Shown: positions 25,729-33,441 of the stretch, one piece after another
How positions within the stretch are numbered: position 1 is the first letter of the stretch
How the letters are laid out: every line of letters begins with the position of its first letter
Translations under genes and position numbers: made by a program
Notes under the pieces: generated by a model
Told to the model about the DNA's origin: nothing
Seen by the model: only the letters and a program-made list of their open reading frames with translations
Databases searched by the model: none
Source of the DNA: Mucilaginibacter sp. cycad4
GTDB taxonomy: Bacteria; Bacteroidota; Bacteroidia; Sphingobacteriales; Sphingobacteriaceae
DNA length: 64,000 nucleotides
Assembly: GCF_034263275.1 (NCBI RefSeq)
Contig: NZ_CP139559.1
Coordinates: 3,906,001 to 3,970,000, forward strand
Direction of reading: 5' to 3'

Positions 25729-27276
25729 TTATTGTCCGCCTCCGGCACTATTACGCTCATTTTCACTTACAAAGTCATCTATCTGCTTTTGCAGCTTAGG
25801 AGCGGTTTCCTGTTCACGCTGCATCATTTCATTTCTAAAATCAGGGTCGACATCTATATCACCTTTTTTATACCTGGTCCACTCTTCATATGATTTACTA
25901 CCTTTTGAAGTATTGGCCGTTTCACTAAGCCCGATAAAATTATCCTTATTATTTAAAACAGCAAGCTGTTGCGGGTCGGTAAGTTTATCAAAACCTTCCA
26001 TCGAGGTAATATTATCCATAGACACAATGTGATCGGCATGTAAAGACTTGGTAATTTCAAGCCCTGGCAAGGCAAAATCAGGCATAGGCAGCTGTACCTC
26101 TTCATTTACCATATCCCTTATCTCCTGCGACGGGGTTTGGCGCCTTAGCTTCTTATACCGTTCATCAGTTATGCGCCGTTCGCCATACCTCGGGCCGCCG
26201 CCATCTGCCTGGTAAGCTTCCTCGGGGCCTGTGGGTTGTTGTGGTTCATTAACCTCTTCGTGATTTGCCGGCCTTGCAGTTTCTTCTTCTTTTGATCCGT
26301 TTTTTTCCTTTTCACCGTTTCCGCCCCGGTTTTCATTAGGAGCTTTTTCGGTTTTAGCTTCTCGTCCTTTTATAAGTTCGCCGGCAGGTGTAAACCATAA
26401 AGCTAAGCCCAAAACATCTAATATGTTTCCCTGCCCGGTGGCGACATTTTTAGCTGACGCTACTGTACCCGTTTCCATACCGGTAATGCCGTGCCCGACA
26501 TCGTCACTTGAAACCGATCCGGTTTGCCCGTAGGCATCCAGGCCCGATTGCACACCCATTATTCCCCTTAAACCTAAACCCTCGGCTGTAAACCACGATG
26601 CAAGGTAGTTTTTGGCAACGTTACCACCAAGATAACGGGCAAGCCCCATACCTCCGCCTTCGGCTAATGCAGCCGTTCCACCGGTGGCCATGGCAGGGAT
26701 AGCTACCGCGGCGCCGCCAATCATCATACCGGTCATGGCCCCCTGCAATACATTGGCGGCAAAACTTGCCGATCCCATAGCTATAGCCTGCGACCAGTTT
26801 TTGATATCCGGGTTAAATGTTATAAACTCCGATGACATGCCGAGCATATTAAATGCATTACACTGCATTTTATGATCGCCGGTAATGGTGTTTATGCCGA
26901 GGATTTGAAAATTAGCATTACTCCCCAGCCATTTGCGCACGGGCGACACCTTTTGCCCGCATATCGCCGAGCCATCAATAGCGCCCATAACCGCACCAAT
27001 AGCTCCTGCAGCCGCGCCTACCGCAACCAAAGCCAGGCCGCCGGTACCTACAATCAGCGCAACCGCTACCACTGCTATGGCGGCTATTACGGCATATAAA
27101 AGCATCAGTTTTTTGCAGCCGAAGTCAACCCAGCTTACGGTGCTGGTATCATTTAAGGTAATGTACTTATCACCTGTTTTTTTCTTAACAATCAATTGGG
27201 TTGACTGGAAGGGCGAAGGCATCATGCCTCCCGAACATTGGAAAAAATCTTTTTCCGTTATTATTTTATTCCCCAT
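25729..27276 (-). CDS. T6SS effector: PAAR-like N-terminus, transmembrane region, HNH nuclease C-terminus
   Basis: A 515-residue polymorphic toxin. Residues 1-55 and about 103-145 resemble the PAAR-like DUF4280 fold that caps VgrG (FFQCSGGMMPSPFQST, WVDFGCKK, ITGDHKMQCNAFNMLG), split by a hydrophobic Ala/Val/Gly-rich stretch (57-98). A glycine-rich region (160-260) may help cross membranes. A charged low-complexity linker (about 303-360) leads to the toxin domain with HNH-type residues in SLHADHIVSMDNITSMEGFD (H413, D415, H416), LNNKDNFIGLSETANTSKGS (N443, N446, N455) and KSYEEW. The target is probably DNA. The gene overlaps the upstream gene by 16 bp and is followed at 15 bp by the SUKH immunity gene. 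Confidence 0.85.
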   Translation of the reverse strand: MGNKIITEKDFFQCSGGMMPSPFQSTQLIVKKKTGDKYITLNDTSTVSWVDFGCKKLMLLYAVIAAIAVVAVALIVGTGGLALVAVGAAAGAIGAVMGAIDGSAICGQKVSPVRKWLGSNANFQILGINTITGDHKMQCNAFNMLGMSSEFITFNPDIKNWSQAIAMGSASFAANVLQGAMTGMMIGGAAVAIPAMATGGTAALAEGGGMGLARYLGGNVAKNYLASWFTAEGLGLRGIMGVQSGLDAYGQTGSVSSDDVGHGITGMETGTVASAKNVATGQGNILDVLGLALWFTPAGELIKGREAKTEKAPNENRGGNGEKEKNGSKEEETARPANHEEVNEPQQPTGPEEAYQADGGGPRYGERRITDERYKKLRRQTPSQEIRDMVNEEVQLPMPDFALPGLEITKSLHADHIVSMDNITSMEGFDKLTDPQQLAVLNNKDNFIGLSETANTSKGSKSYEEWTRYKKGDIDVDPDFRNEMMQREQETAPKLQKQIDDFVSENERNSAGGGQ

Positions 27277-28259
27277 AAGTCTTTATCCTTATTATCATCC
27301 ATTAAAAAACTGAACCCACTTGTGTGGCCCGCTGCCGAAGCCACCGGCTGACGGGATGTTTCCTGTGATGCCTGCTGCCTTGAATCTGGCGCTAAGGCCG
27401 AATCGGCAATGATATGATAGCTTATTTTAGCTTTCAGCAATTGCGGATGTACGATCTCAGTTTTAACCAGTACGGCACTGATCAGCATGCCCGAATTTTT
27501 ATCTACCCGATAAGTACCGTTCTCTTCAAAAACGGGTTTCAGGTTTGCCAGATCGAGATGACTGAAATGTTTGTATGCTTCTTTAACCCAGCCGCTGCCG
27601 GTATTGGTGTCCATCAAACCCCCGATATGCACATTTACATCATTACTATTGCCTGCCTCTGCTTTAATACTATAGCGCCATTTCAAATCGGCAGTATTCA
27701 ATAAGCTCCGTTTAACATATGTTGATGTGGTAGCCGGAAGCTGAAGGCCAAAAAAATGATGGAAAAACATCATAAAAAACTCGTTGCCCTCAACGGCTGT
27801 TTTCATTTTATCGGGCGTTACAAACAGCTCATCATTTAAACTGATGATGTGTTTTATTGACTCATTTGCCTCCTGTAGCACTTCGATCTCAGCCTTAATA
27901 TGCCCCCACTTTTTGCGGATCTGATCTATATTTAATATTTGCAATACCCTACCCCCGGTATCTATACGTACCCTGAGCTCATTATACATTTTTGCAAACG
28001 CCTGGCTCATGCCGGCAATATCCTTTACCATGGGGTTATTGCTTTCAAGCAGCTGGTTATCCAACGTAATGATCTCCATATCGGCAAAAACATCATTTAC
28101 GTTCTCAACCTTAACCTGCCACCGCATTTCGGTTTTTGATTTAACAGGCAGGTTGCCCGCCATGATATCGGTAATTATAGTGAGCGTGTATTTTTCAATA
28201 AAGGGTTCCCTGATAGTGATTACGCTTTTTGCGGGCGAATTAAAATTTGTCCAGGCCAT
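27261..28259 (-). CDS. unrecognised T6SS protein between vgrG and the effector (candidate adaptor)
   Basis: I do not recognise this 332-residue protein. It has no signal peptide or membrane span and looks mixed alpha/beta. The first 90 residues are strand-rich (MRWQVKVENVNDVFADMEII). A helical middle follows with GHIKAEIEVLQEANESIKHI, then FHHFFGLQLP and a strand-rich part (WRYSIKAEAGNSNDVNVHIG). The tail is Gln/Ser-rich and ends FSFLMDDNKDKDLWGIK. It starts 16 bp after vgrG and its end overlaps the effector start by 16 bp. That position is where other T6SS loci place effector-loading chaperones (DUF4123, DUF1795, DUF2169), so an adaptor role for the PAAR-like effector is a reasonable inference. 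Confidence 0.6.
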   Translation of the reverse strand: MAWTNFNSPAKSVITIREPFIEKYTLTIITDIMAGNLPVKSKTEMRWQVKVENVNDVFADMEIITLDNQLLESNNPMVKDIAGMSQAFAKMYNELRVRIDTGGRVLQILNIDQIRKKWGHIKAEIEVLQEANESIKHIISLNDELFVTPDKMKTAVEGNEFFMMFFHHFFGLQLPATTSTYVKRSLLNTADLKWRYSIKAEAGNSNDVNVHIGGLMDTNTGSGWVKEAYKHFSHLDLANLKPVFEENGTYRVDKNSGMLISAVLVKTEIVHPQLLKAKISYHIIADSALAPDSRQQASQETSRQPVASAAGHTSGFSFLMDDNKDKDLWGIK

Positions 28260-28275
28260 GATGTGTTGGGTTTAT

Positions 28276-30039
28276 TTATGCAATGAATGTTTTACCACCA
28301 TCTATTTTGGTTTGCGAACCTTGTATGTGATTATTAGTACCCGTTATGTTATTATCCTGCGCACTGAGGTTAAAAGTTTTGCCCGCAATGCTTATAGTAC
28401 CATCGGTATGCAGGGTAATGGAGCTTTTACCGCTTTTTAAAGTGATGGTTTGGTCAGACATCAGGGTTATTGACCCATCGTCGTTTTTTACTTCGATGAG
28501 GTTATTGCCCGTTTTATGGCTGATAACCTTTGCCGCAGTGGTTTGCACCGCTCCCTGCTGTTCCTGCACATTCATGATATTGGCTGCAGATGTAGCCAGC
28601 GTAAGGGCATGGGCACCGTCGTCAAACGTAAGGTTGCTTCCCCTTCGCGATGTCATACCTTTTATATTACTGTTGGTGAAACCGCCGCTGTCGACATTAT
28701 TACTGTGATAAACGCTGCCCATAATAACCGGCCGGGCTATATTACCCTCTTCAAAACCAACAAGCACCTGGTCGCCTTTTTCGGGCACAACCAAAAAGCC
28801 CCGGTTTTTGCCGGTGTCGCCATGGCCCGCGTTAGGGCTTACTACCCTTAGCCATTCCGTAGTATCGTTTGCTGTGCACTGCCATTTAAACTGCACTTTA
28901 ATGCGCCCCTGTTTTTGCGGATCGTCGTTATCGGTTACGATGGCCAGCTGCATATCGGGGTTTGGCTTTTCAGCCTCTTCAACAGCAATACGCTCGGTAT
29001 CGGCAGTAACGCCCTCAAAGGTATTTTGATAATGGCCAACACCGTCAACCTGGTGGTAAACGGCAGTTACCAGGAATTTACCAAAATCCTGCAGCTCAAA
29101 CGCACCGGTACCGCGTACGCTCATACTTACATTAAGTATTTTGCCGAGGCCAACCATAGGATTATCGCCATTACCTACAATAGTAACCAGCTCGGAGATC
29201 AGCGCTTTTTGCTGGTTATTAACAAAATCATCTATCTCCTTTTTATCGTTCACCCTAACATTTACAGGCTCATTGTATACTTTGCTGAAAACTTTGTTTG
29301 ATGCACTGATAGCATGCGAAAGATCGGGCGTGGCGCCAGATGCTCCCTGCGGCCCGGACGAAAGCAATTCATCCTGTTTAGAGTTGTATGCAAATTTGTT
29401 ATGTTTTAAAGGAGCAATCTGCATTGCATACTGCAGGCTGTGCAAATCGCGCCCATAAATAAGGGCTACCTCCTCCAGCTTATCGGGCTTACCGAAATTC
29501 AGTTTAGCCCCATCGTAATAAAACCATTCATAATATTCGGCCGAAAGACGGTTGATAAACTCAAAATCGCTTTCACGATATTGAATAATATAATCAATAG
29601 GCGAAGTATTGGTTGGTTTGATATTGAGGTTCAGATCATTTGCCGGCGCATCCTGCGTGGCTAACTGAATAATGCTGCTCAGGCTTTTGTTAAGATACGA
29701 GCCGAGATCGGGGCCCCGGTCAATCAGGATAGTCGGACTAAAACCGCTTACCAGGATATCGCCGTGAAACCCATGGCTTTGCGAAAGCTCTACCCTGGTA
29801 ACAATACCGCTGAATTTATTTTCTCCGCTGTCGGCAGTGCCAAATTGCACGGTAATGTTTTTACCTATAAAATCCTTTGAGTTTTCGAGCGTAACAGCGT
29901 TGTACTCTTCAACCATATCGTGGTTAAACCTGAGCTGAAAAGTATGGTGCTCATTAAAACGCTGGTCAAGGTTAAAGGTAGAGAAATGGGTGATCTGGGT
30001 ACCTTCAATATTGATATCTACTTTTAGTTTCTTTTCCAT
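28276..30039 (-). CDS. vgrG: T6SS spike protein VgrG (TssI)
   Basis: A 587-residue spike protein that trimerises at the tip of the Hcp tube and carries effectors. The N-terminal gp27-like half shows YIIQYRESDFEFINRLSAEY and WFYYDGAKLNFGKP. The gp5 OB-fold region shows VTDNDDPQKQGRIKVQFKWQ, WLRVVSPNAGHGDTGKNRGF and GDQVLVGFEEGNIARPVIMG. The C-terminal needle is a run of short beta repeats (about 480-587: ITLKSGKSSITLHTDGTISI and similar). No toxic C-terminal extension is present, so cargo must be non-covalent. It lies 19 bp after the lipoprotein and 16 bp before the candidate adaptor. Confidence 0.95.
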   Translation of the reverse strand: MEKKLKVDINIEGTQITHFSTFNLDQRFNEHHTFQLRFNHDMVEEYNAVTLENSKDFIGKNITVQFGTADSGENKFSGIVTRVELSQSHGFHGDILVSGFSPTILIDRGPDLGSYLNKSLSSIIQLATQDAPANDLNLNIKPTNTSPIDYIIQYRESDFEFINRLSAEYYEWFYYDGAKLNFGKPDKLEEVALIYGRDLHSLQYAMQIAPLKHNKFAYNSKQDELLSSGPQGASGATPDLSHAISASNKVFSKVYNEPVNVRVNDKKEIDDFVNNQQKALISELVTIVGNGDNPMVGLGKILNVSMSVRGTGAFELQDFGKFLVTAVYHQVDGVGHYQNTFEGVTADTERIAVEEAEKPNPDMQLAIVTDNDDPQKQGRIKVQFKWQCTANDTTEWLRVVSPNAGHGDTGKNRGFLVVPEKGDQVLVGFEEGNIARPVIMGSVYHSNNVDSGGFTNSNIKGMTSRRGSNLTFDDGAHALTLATSAANIMNVQEQQGAVQTTAAKVISHKTGNNLIEVKNDDGSITLMSDQTITLKSGKSSITLHTDGTISIAGKTFNLSAQDNNITGTNNHIQGSQTKIDGGKTFIA

Positions 30040-30058
30040 AATTCGGCTATAAAATCCA

Positions 30059-30670
30059 CTAACCTTTAACAGGCCATGGGCTGTAGTAACTTATAATTTT
30101 ATATTGTCCGTTAACCTTGCCAAAAACAAACCCGTACGATGTTTCCTTGCCGTTTTTTTGCGTGTATTGCTGCTGCAGCTCATATAGCCTGCTGCCTTTA
30201 TCCGTAACTTTTGCTATAACTTTATAATAATTTTCGTCGGTGGCAGCGTCAATTTCCGACAGATCGTCTTCAGTACTTTTGGGTATAAGGCGAAGTGCAC
30301 CGGCAGTTAATATGGCTGGTTCGTATTGCGGATACTCAGTGGCGCTCACCAGCCCACCGGCGGGGTCGATGGTAGCAGATCGTAAATCTTCGTTTGACCA
30401 TTGGGGCGTTGTTTGCAGCGGGAAGTAAAACATGGCAGCCAGTTGCTTTTTGTTTTTTTGCAGGGCGGCGGTTTTAAACTGCTTCAGGCAGGCCCTGAAC
30501 AACTGCTCATCGGTAAGGGCCGACTTATGCACGGTTCGGGATGCCGACTTAGCTACGGTTTTAACAGTATCAGAAACCGGGGCCTTAGGGTTACTGCTGC
30601 AACCAGTGGCCGAACCTGCTAACCCGGTAGCAAGCAGTAACAATACCATATATTTAATGATCATGTTCAT
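30059..30670 (-). CDS. lipoprotein, candidate periplasmic immunity protein
   Basis: A 203-residue protein with a lipoprotein signal (MNMIIKYMVLLLLATGLAGS, lipobox ending SATGC with Cys at residue 24). The mature part is mixed alpha/beta: DEQLFRACLKQFKTAALQKN, LAAMFYFPLQT, TDENYYKVIAKVTDKGSRLY and YGFVFGKVNGQYKIISYYSP, resembling small SnoaL/DUF4440-like or cystatin-like lipoproteins. It starts 3 bp after the stop of the lysozyme-like gene, implying translational coupling. Periplasmic immunity proteins against T6SS cell-wall effectors are often small secreted or lipid-anchored proteins encoded exactly here. The immunity role is my inference; a structural TssQ-like role is the main alternative. 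Confidence 0.6.
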   Translation of the reverse strand: MNMIIKYMVLLLLATGLAGSATGCSSNPKAPVSDTVKTVAKSASRTVHKSALTDEQLFRACLKQFKTAALQKNKKQLAAMFYFPLQTTPQWSNEDLRSATIDPAGGLVSATEYPQYEPAILTAGALRLIPKSTEDDLSEIDAATDENYYKVIAKVTDKGSRLYELQQQYTQKNGKETSYGFVFGKVNGQYKIISYYSPWPVKG

Positions 30671-30673
30671 TGG

Positions 30674-31573
30674 TTAATTTCTGGGGATGCTGATCAATGC
30701 CCTGTCTTCCATGCGTTTAAGAATAACTGCCGCGCCCATTTGCAGGGATACAGCTTCGGCATCAAAAACACCGTCTTTGACATATTTGCCTTTAACATAC
30801 TGGTTCGAAAAACTCCAGAGGTAAGGTGTGTGAATGCCCTTTTTGTTATAACCGAAACCATTATACCCCTCCAGCTTTTGCAAAATGAACGGCAGGCTCC
30901 AATTGGTTACTTTATCATACTTCATCAGTTTAATGGCGTCAACAGCGCTCTCCTCAAAAGTAAAGGGAGGGCCGTGACCTACCTTTGGCCGGTTGGCCGG
31001 CACCTGTACTGTATAACCAGTAAGCGGATCGCCGTTGTGCAGGTGTTTTTTGAAACTGAACGAGCACTCCATGTAATGCACACAGGCAATAAAATACCAG
31101 GGGATAGCTCCGCCGCCGCCAAAAAGGTTCATAAACGAAAACGGATCGTTTGGGGTAAACCTCCCGGTGTCAAAAAAGTTACTTCCCAAAAGGCTGGTTG
31201 TCATTTGCGGTTTGGTCATAATATCCAAAACACTTTCGGGTTTGGCATTGGCCGCCGTTGGGTTTAATGACAGCGGTGTGGTGTTATAACGATCAAAAAA
31301 AGGAGTGTATGCCGATGCGAAAAGATTTTTATTTCCGGCAGCCGACGGCGCATTAGTACCAAGGCGCACCAGGTTTGAAATACTTTCGTAACGGGCGCGG
31401 TTCACAGTTACCTTTTCATCAATGATCTTATCGACAGCAGCAATTTTTTCCTTTTTAATAACGCAGGTATTAAAAAGCTGCACGTATTCCATGGGGGTTG
31501 GAATCGACGATTTTTTCACCTTTTTCTTTGTAGTGGGTAAGGCTGGGTTTATTATTCTCTTCTTTCTTTTCAT
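30674..31573 (-). CDS. lysozyme-like peptidoglycan hydrolase, candidate T6SS effector
   Basis: A 299-residue protein with a basic N-terminus (MKRKKRIINP, KKKVKKS) but no export signal. Residues about 155-290 match a phage and bacterial lysozyme-like family: FIACVHYMECSFSFKKHLHN with likely catalytic Glu169, GDPLTGYTVQVPANRP, GPPFTFEESAVDAI, LEGYNGFGYNKKGIHTPYLW, SFSNQYVKGKYVKDG and AVSLQMGAAVILKRM. Such proteins cleave the glycan strand of peptidoglycan. Without a signal peptide it would reach a periplasm only by secretion, which the T6SS could provide. It lies between hcp and a lipoprotein gene 3 bp downstream. It could instead remodel the cell's own wall for T6SS assembly. Fold fairly sure, role inferred. 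Confidence 0.7.
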   Translation of the reverse strand: MKRKKRIINPALPTTKKKVKKSSIPTPMEYVQLFNTCVIKKEKIAAVDKIIDEKVTVNRARYESISNLVRLGTNAPSAAGNKNLFASAYTPFFDRYNTTPLSLNPTAANAKPESVLDIMTKPQMTTSLLGSNFFDTGRFTPNDPFSFMNLFGGGGAIPWYFIACVHYMECSFSFKKHLHNGDPLTGYTVQVPANRPKVGHGPPFTFEESAVDAIKLMKYDKVTNWSLPFILQKLEGYNGFGYNKKGIHTPYLWSFSNQYVKGKYVKDGVFDAEAVSLQMGAAVILKRMEDRALISIPRN

Positions 31574-31614
31574 AAGGTTTATAACTGAACCGAAACAAAA
31601 CCTGTAAAAAGAAC

Positions 31615-31645
31615 ACGGAGGAAAATATGTTACTATCTCCTCCGT
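31615..31645 (-). terminator. rho-independent terminator after hcp
   Basis: On the minus strand ACGGAGGA pairs with TCCTCCGT (8 bp) around a 15-nt loop, followed shortly by TTCTTTTT. It starts about 40 bp past the stop of the downstream hcp gene and ends 42 bp before the lysozyme-like gene. It could let abundant Hcp be made while limiting transcription of the spike and effector genes. Confidence 0.7.
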
Positions 31646-31685
31646 ATCTTTTTAAAAGACAGTACAAATCAATTGTACTGATATA

Positions 31686-32078
31686 TTATTTAGGCCAGTC
31701 GTTTTCGTGCTCGGCGTTGCCTATTTTCAGCTTACGCGCCGATATCACAAAGCTTAACGACATTGGGTTGTTACCGATAATCGATATCCCCTCGTTATAT
31801 TGAATGATGTAACCATCCTCAAAATTAAGCTCCTTCATTTTGGCATCTTCTTCAGATTTTTTGAAGGTGATAGTACCATGAATTGGCTTGTACTGGCTGT
31901 TCACCATCGATTCGATAACCGATGTATCTTCGGTTGATTCAACCTCAACCTGGATAGTACCACCATATACACCTGATGACGGACGGCCTTTTGAGTCAAC
32001 GTCTCTGTTTAATGAATAGCTGCATTGCAGCACGTCGAATTCTTTCGATCCTAAACTAATTCTTGCTTTGAAAGCCAT
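31686..32078 (-). CDS. tssD: T6SS tube protein Hcp (TssD), copy 1
   Basis: Forms the hexameric rings of the secreted inner tube. The start MAFKARISLGSKEFDVLQCS is chosen by analogy with its paralogue; an upstream ATG at 32084 adds two residues. Typical Bacteroidota TssD features are YSLNRDVDSKGRPSSGVYGG, ESTEDTSVIESMVNSQYKP and MSLSFVISARKLKIGNAEHE with a final NDWPK. It is close in sequence to the 132-residue gene 74 bp upstream, with the centre and C-terminus nearly identical and differences in the surface strands (residues 8-14 and 70-78). A terminator follows. Confidence 0.95.
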   Translation of the reverse strand: MAFKARISLGSKEFDVLQCSYSLNRDVDSKGRPSSGVYGGTIQVEVESTEDTSVIESMVNSQYKPIHGTITFKKSEEDAKMKELNFEDGYIIQYNEGISIIGNNPMSLSFVISARKLKIGNAEHENDWPK

Positions 32079-32112
32079 GATCAATAAAGTTTTAAGTAGA
32101 TAAATAAATTAA

Positions 32113-32127
32113 GTGCCCCTTCGGCAC
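32113..32127 (-). terminator. weak hairpin between the two hcp genes
   Basis: GTGCC and GGCAC (5 bp) close a 5-nt loop in the 73-bp gap, followed on the minus strand by an AT-rich stretch (TTAATTTATTTATC). It may attenuate transcription into the second hcp gene or mark an RNA-processing point. The stem is short, so this is tentative. Confidence 0.35.
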
Positions 32128-32151
32128 AACAGATAACAAAATCGGCCGGGC

Positions 32152-32550
32152 TTAGTTTTTACCTGGCCAGTCGTTCACATGCTCGGCACTTCCCAGTTTC
32201 AACTTGCGGGCCGAGATCACAAACTTCAAACTCATGGGAGTTGCGCCTGTAATGTCGATACCTTCAGAATACTTCACGATGTAACCATCTTCAAAAGACA
32301 GCTCTTTCATCTTAGCGTCTTCCTCAGATTTTTTGATCAGCAAAGTTCCGGCAATCGGTTTGTACTGGTTGTTAACCATTGATTCGATAATGGAGGTGTC
32401 TTCAGTCGACTCGATCTCGATATCGATAGTACCGCCGTAAATACCTGAGGACGGGCGTCCTTTTGAGTCTACATCGCGGTTTAATGCATAGGAGCAAGTG
32501 AGCACATCGTAGTCCTTGCCCGAAAAATTTAATCTTGCTTTGAAAGCCAT
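32152..32550 (-). CDS. tssD: T6SS tube protein Hcp (TssD), copy 2
   Basis: Second inner-tube protein, 132 residues, beginning MAFKARLNFSGKDYDVLTCS and ending NDWPGKN. It shares ALNRDVDSKGRPSSG, STEDTSIIESMVN and KKSEEDAKMKEL with copy 1. The 107-bp AT-rich leader upstream (32551-32657) separates it from the flavodoxin-fold gene and probably carries its own promoter, as tube subunits are needed in large amounts. Two hcp copies in tandem could form mixed tubes or load different cargo. Confidence 0.95.
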   Translation of the reverse strand: MAFKARLNFSGKDYDVLTCSYALNRDVDSKGRPSSGIYGGTIDIEIESTEDTSIIESMVNNQYKPIAGTLLIKKSEEDAKMKELSFEDGYIVKYSEGIDITGATPMSLKFVISARKLKLGSAEHVNDWPGKN

Positions 32551-32657
32551 AATGATAAATTTTAAGAGGTTAATAATTTAAAGCAGATGCTTTGCGCATT
32601 ACTTCAATAACTACAATGTAATTAATTTATTGTTTTGAGAAAATATTAAATATTTAT

Positions 32658-33230
32658 TTAAATAAATTTTAACCCAAAAGAATATAATTTTTGAAGCCAC
32701 TTTTTGCTGTATTCGTTATCGAGCGTGTAGAGGTGCCCGATGGTACTGGTGTGTACGGGCTTGATGCCACGCTTTTCGAGGGTTAGTTTTTTTACGGCCA
32801 GGTAGGTTGGCTTCATATCAACCTGCCAATCCTGCCAGGCTGCTTCATCCAATATAGAAACTACACGCCCGGACCGGCCATTGAAATTAACTGATGAGCC
32901 GCTGATAAAAACCTGGTCGGGCATAAAAACGCGATCAAAAAAGCCTTTAATTTTCGAGTTGATCGAATCTTTATAAACCGGGCAAAATATTACTATGTGC
33001 GATGCCCATTTTATAGCATTTACAGCCTGCACCAGGTCAGGTTCCGGCTCGTTATTGCTTAATGTAAATTGCTTGTTGGGGTTAAACTTAAGGTCGGCAA
33101 TGGCTATCTCTTTTACTACAGCTTCGGCGGCCTGGGCCCCGTCTTTATAGGCATTGATCAATGCTGCTGTAGTTTGTGTTTTATCTATATCTGCATTAAT
33201 GATCAATAGCTGCCTCATCAATGCAAACAT
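32658..33230 (-). CDS. NAD(P)H-dependent flavodoxin-fold oxidoreductase
   Basis: A 190-residue cytoplasmic protein of the Flavodoxin_2 / NAD(P)H-quinone reductase type. It begins MRQLLIINADIDKTQTTAAL after a possible extra MFAL. It shows the FMN-binding strand-turn (HIVIFCPVYKDSINSKIKGF) and FDRVFMPDQVFISGSSVNFN. Members reduce quinones or xenobiotics with NAD(P)H and FMN. It is not a known T6SS component and interrupts the tssC-hcp order. A palindromic repeat lies just upstream (33309-33408), which suggests it is a later arrival in the locus. Confidence 0.75.
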   Translation of the reverse strand: MFALMRQLLIINADIDKTQTTAALINAYKDGAQAAEAVVKEIAIADLKFNPNKQFTLSNNEPEPDLVQAVNAIKWASHIVIFCPVYKDSINSKIKGFFDRVFMPDQVFISGSSVNFNGRSGRVVSILDEAAWQDWQVDMKPTYLAVKKLTLEKRGIKPVHTSTIGHLYTLDNEYSKKWLQKLYSFGLKFI

Positions 33231-33308
33231 AAACCATATTTAACAATAAATAAAGTTAAGCCCCGGCTTAAATTAACCTAAAATGCACACAATGTTGGTT
33301 TAAATATT

Positions 33309-33408
33309 GAAACCGCTTACAGGAGGCACCTGCCGAGCTAAAAAACAGATATTATTAAATCACCTATATACCGGCTCCATAGGCGCCTCCTGTTTTAAAA
33401 GCGGTTTC
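33309..33408. repeat. 100-bp palindromic element, short relative of the 634-837 repeat
   Basis: Ends GAAACCGC (33309-33316) and GCGGTTTC (33401-33408) are perfect complements. The inner arms (AGGAGGCACCTGCCGAGC against GGCTCCATAGGCGCCTCCT) pair imperfectly. The shared core GGCTCC-TAGGCGCCTCCTGTTT followed by AAAAGCG ties it to the 204-bp element in the pectin operon. It sits in the 211-bp gap between tssC and the flavodoxin-fold gene. Confidence 0.75.
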
Positions 33409-33441
33409 ATCGCTGTTTTGACAGCGCTGTGTACCGCAATA

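Noticed and set aside
28276..30039. VgrG as an evolved effector with a C-terminal toxin
   Set aside because: The sequence ends in beta-needle repeats with no added domain.
32658..33230. Flavodoxin-fold gene as a new T6SS component
   Set aside because: It matches a common metabolic oxidoreductase family and is flanked by a repeat, so it is more likely a passenger.
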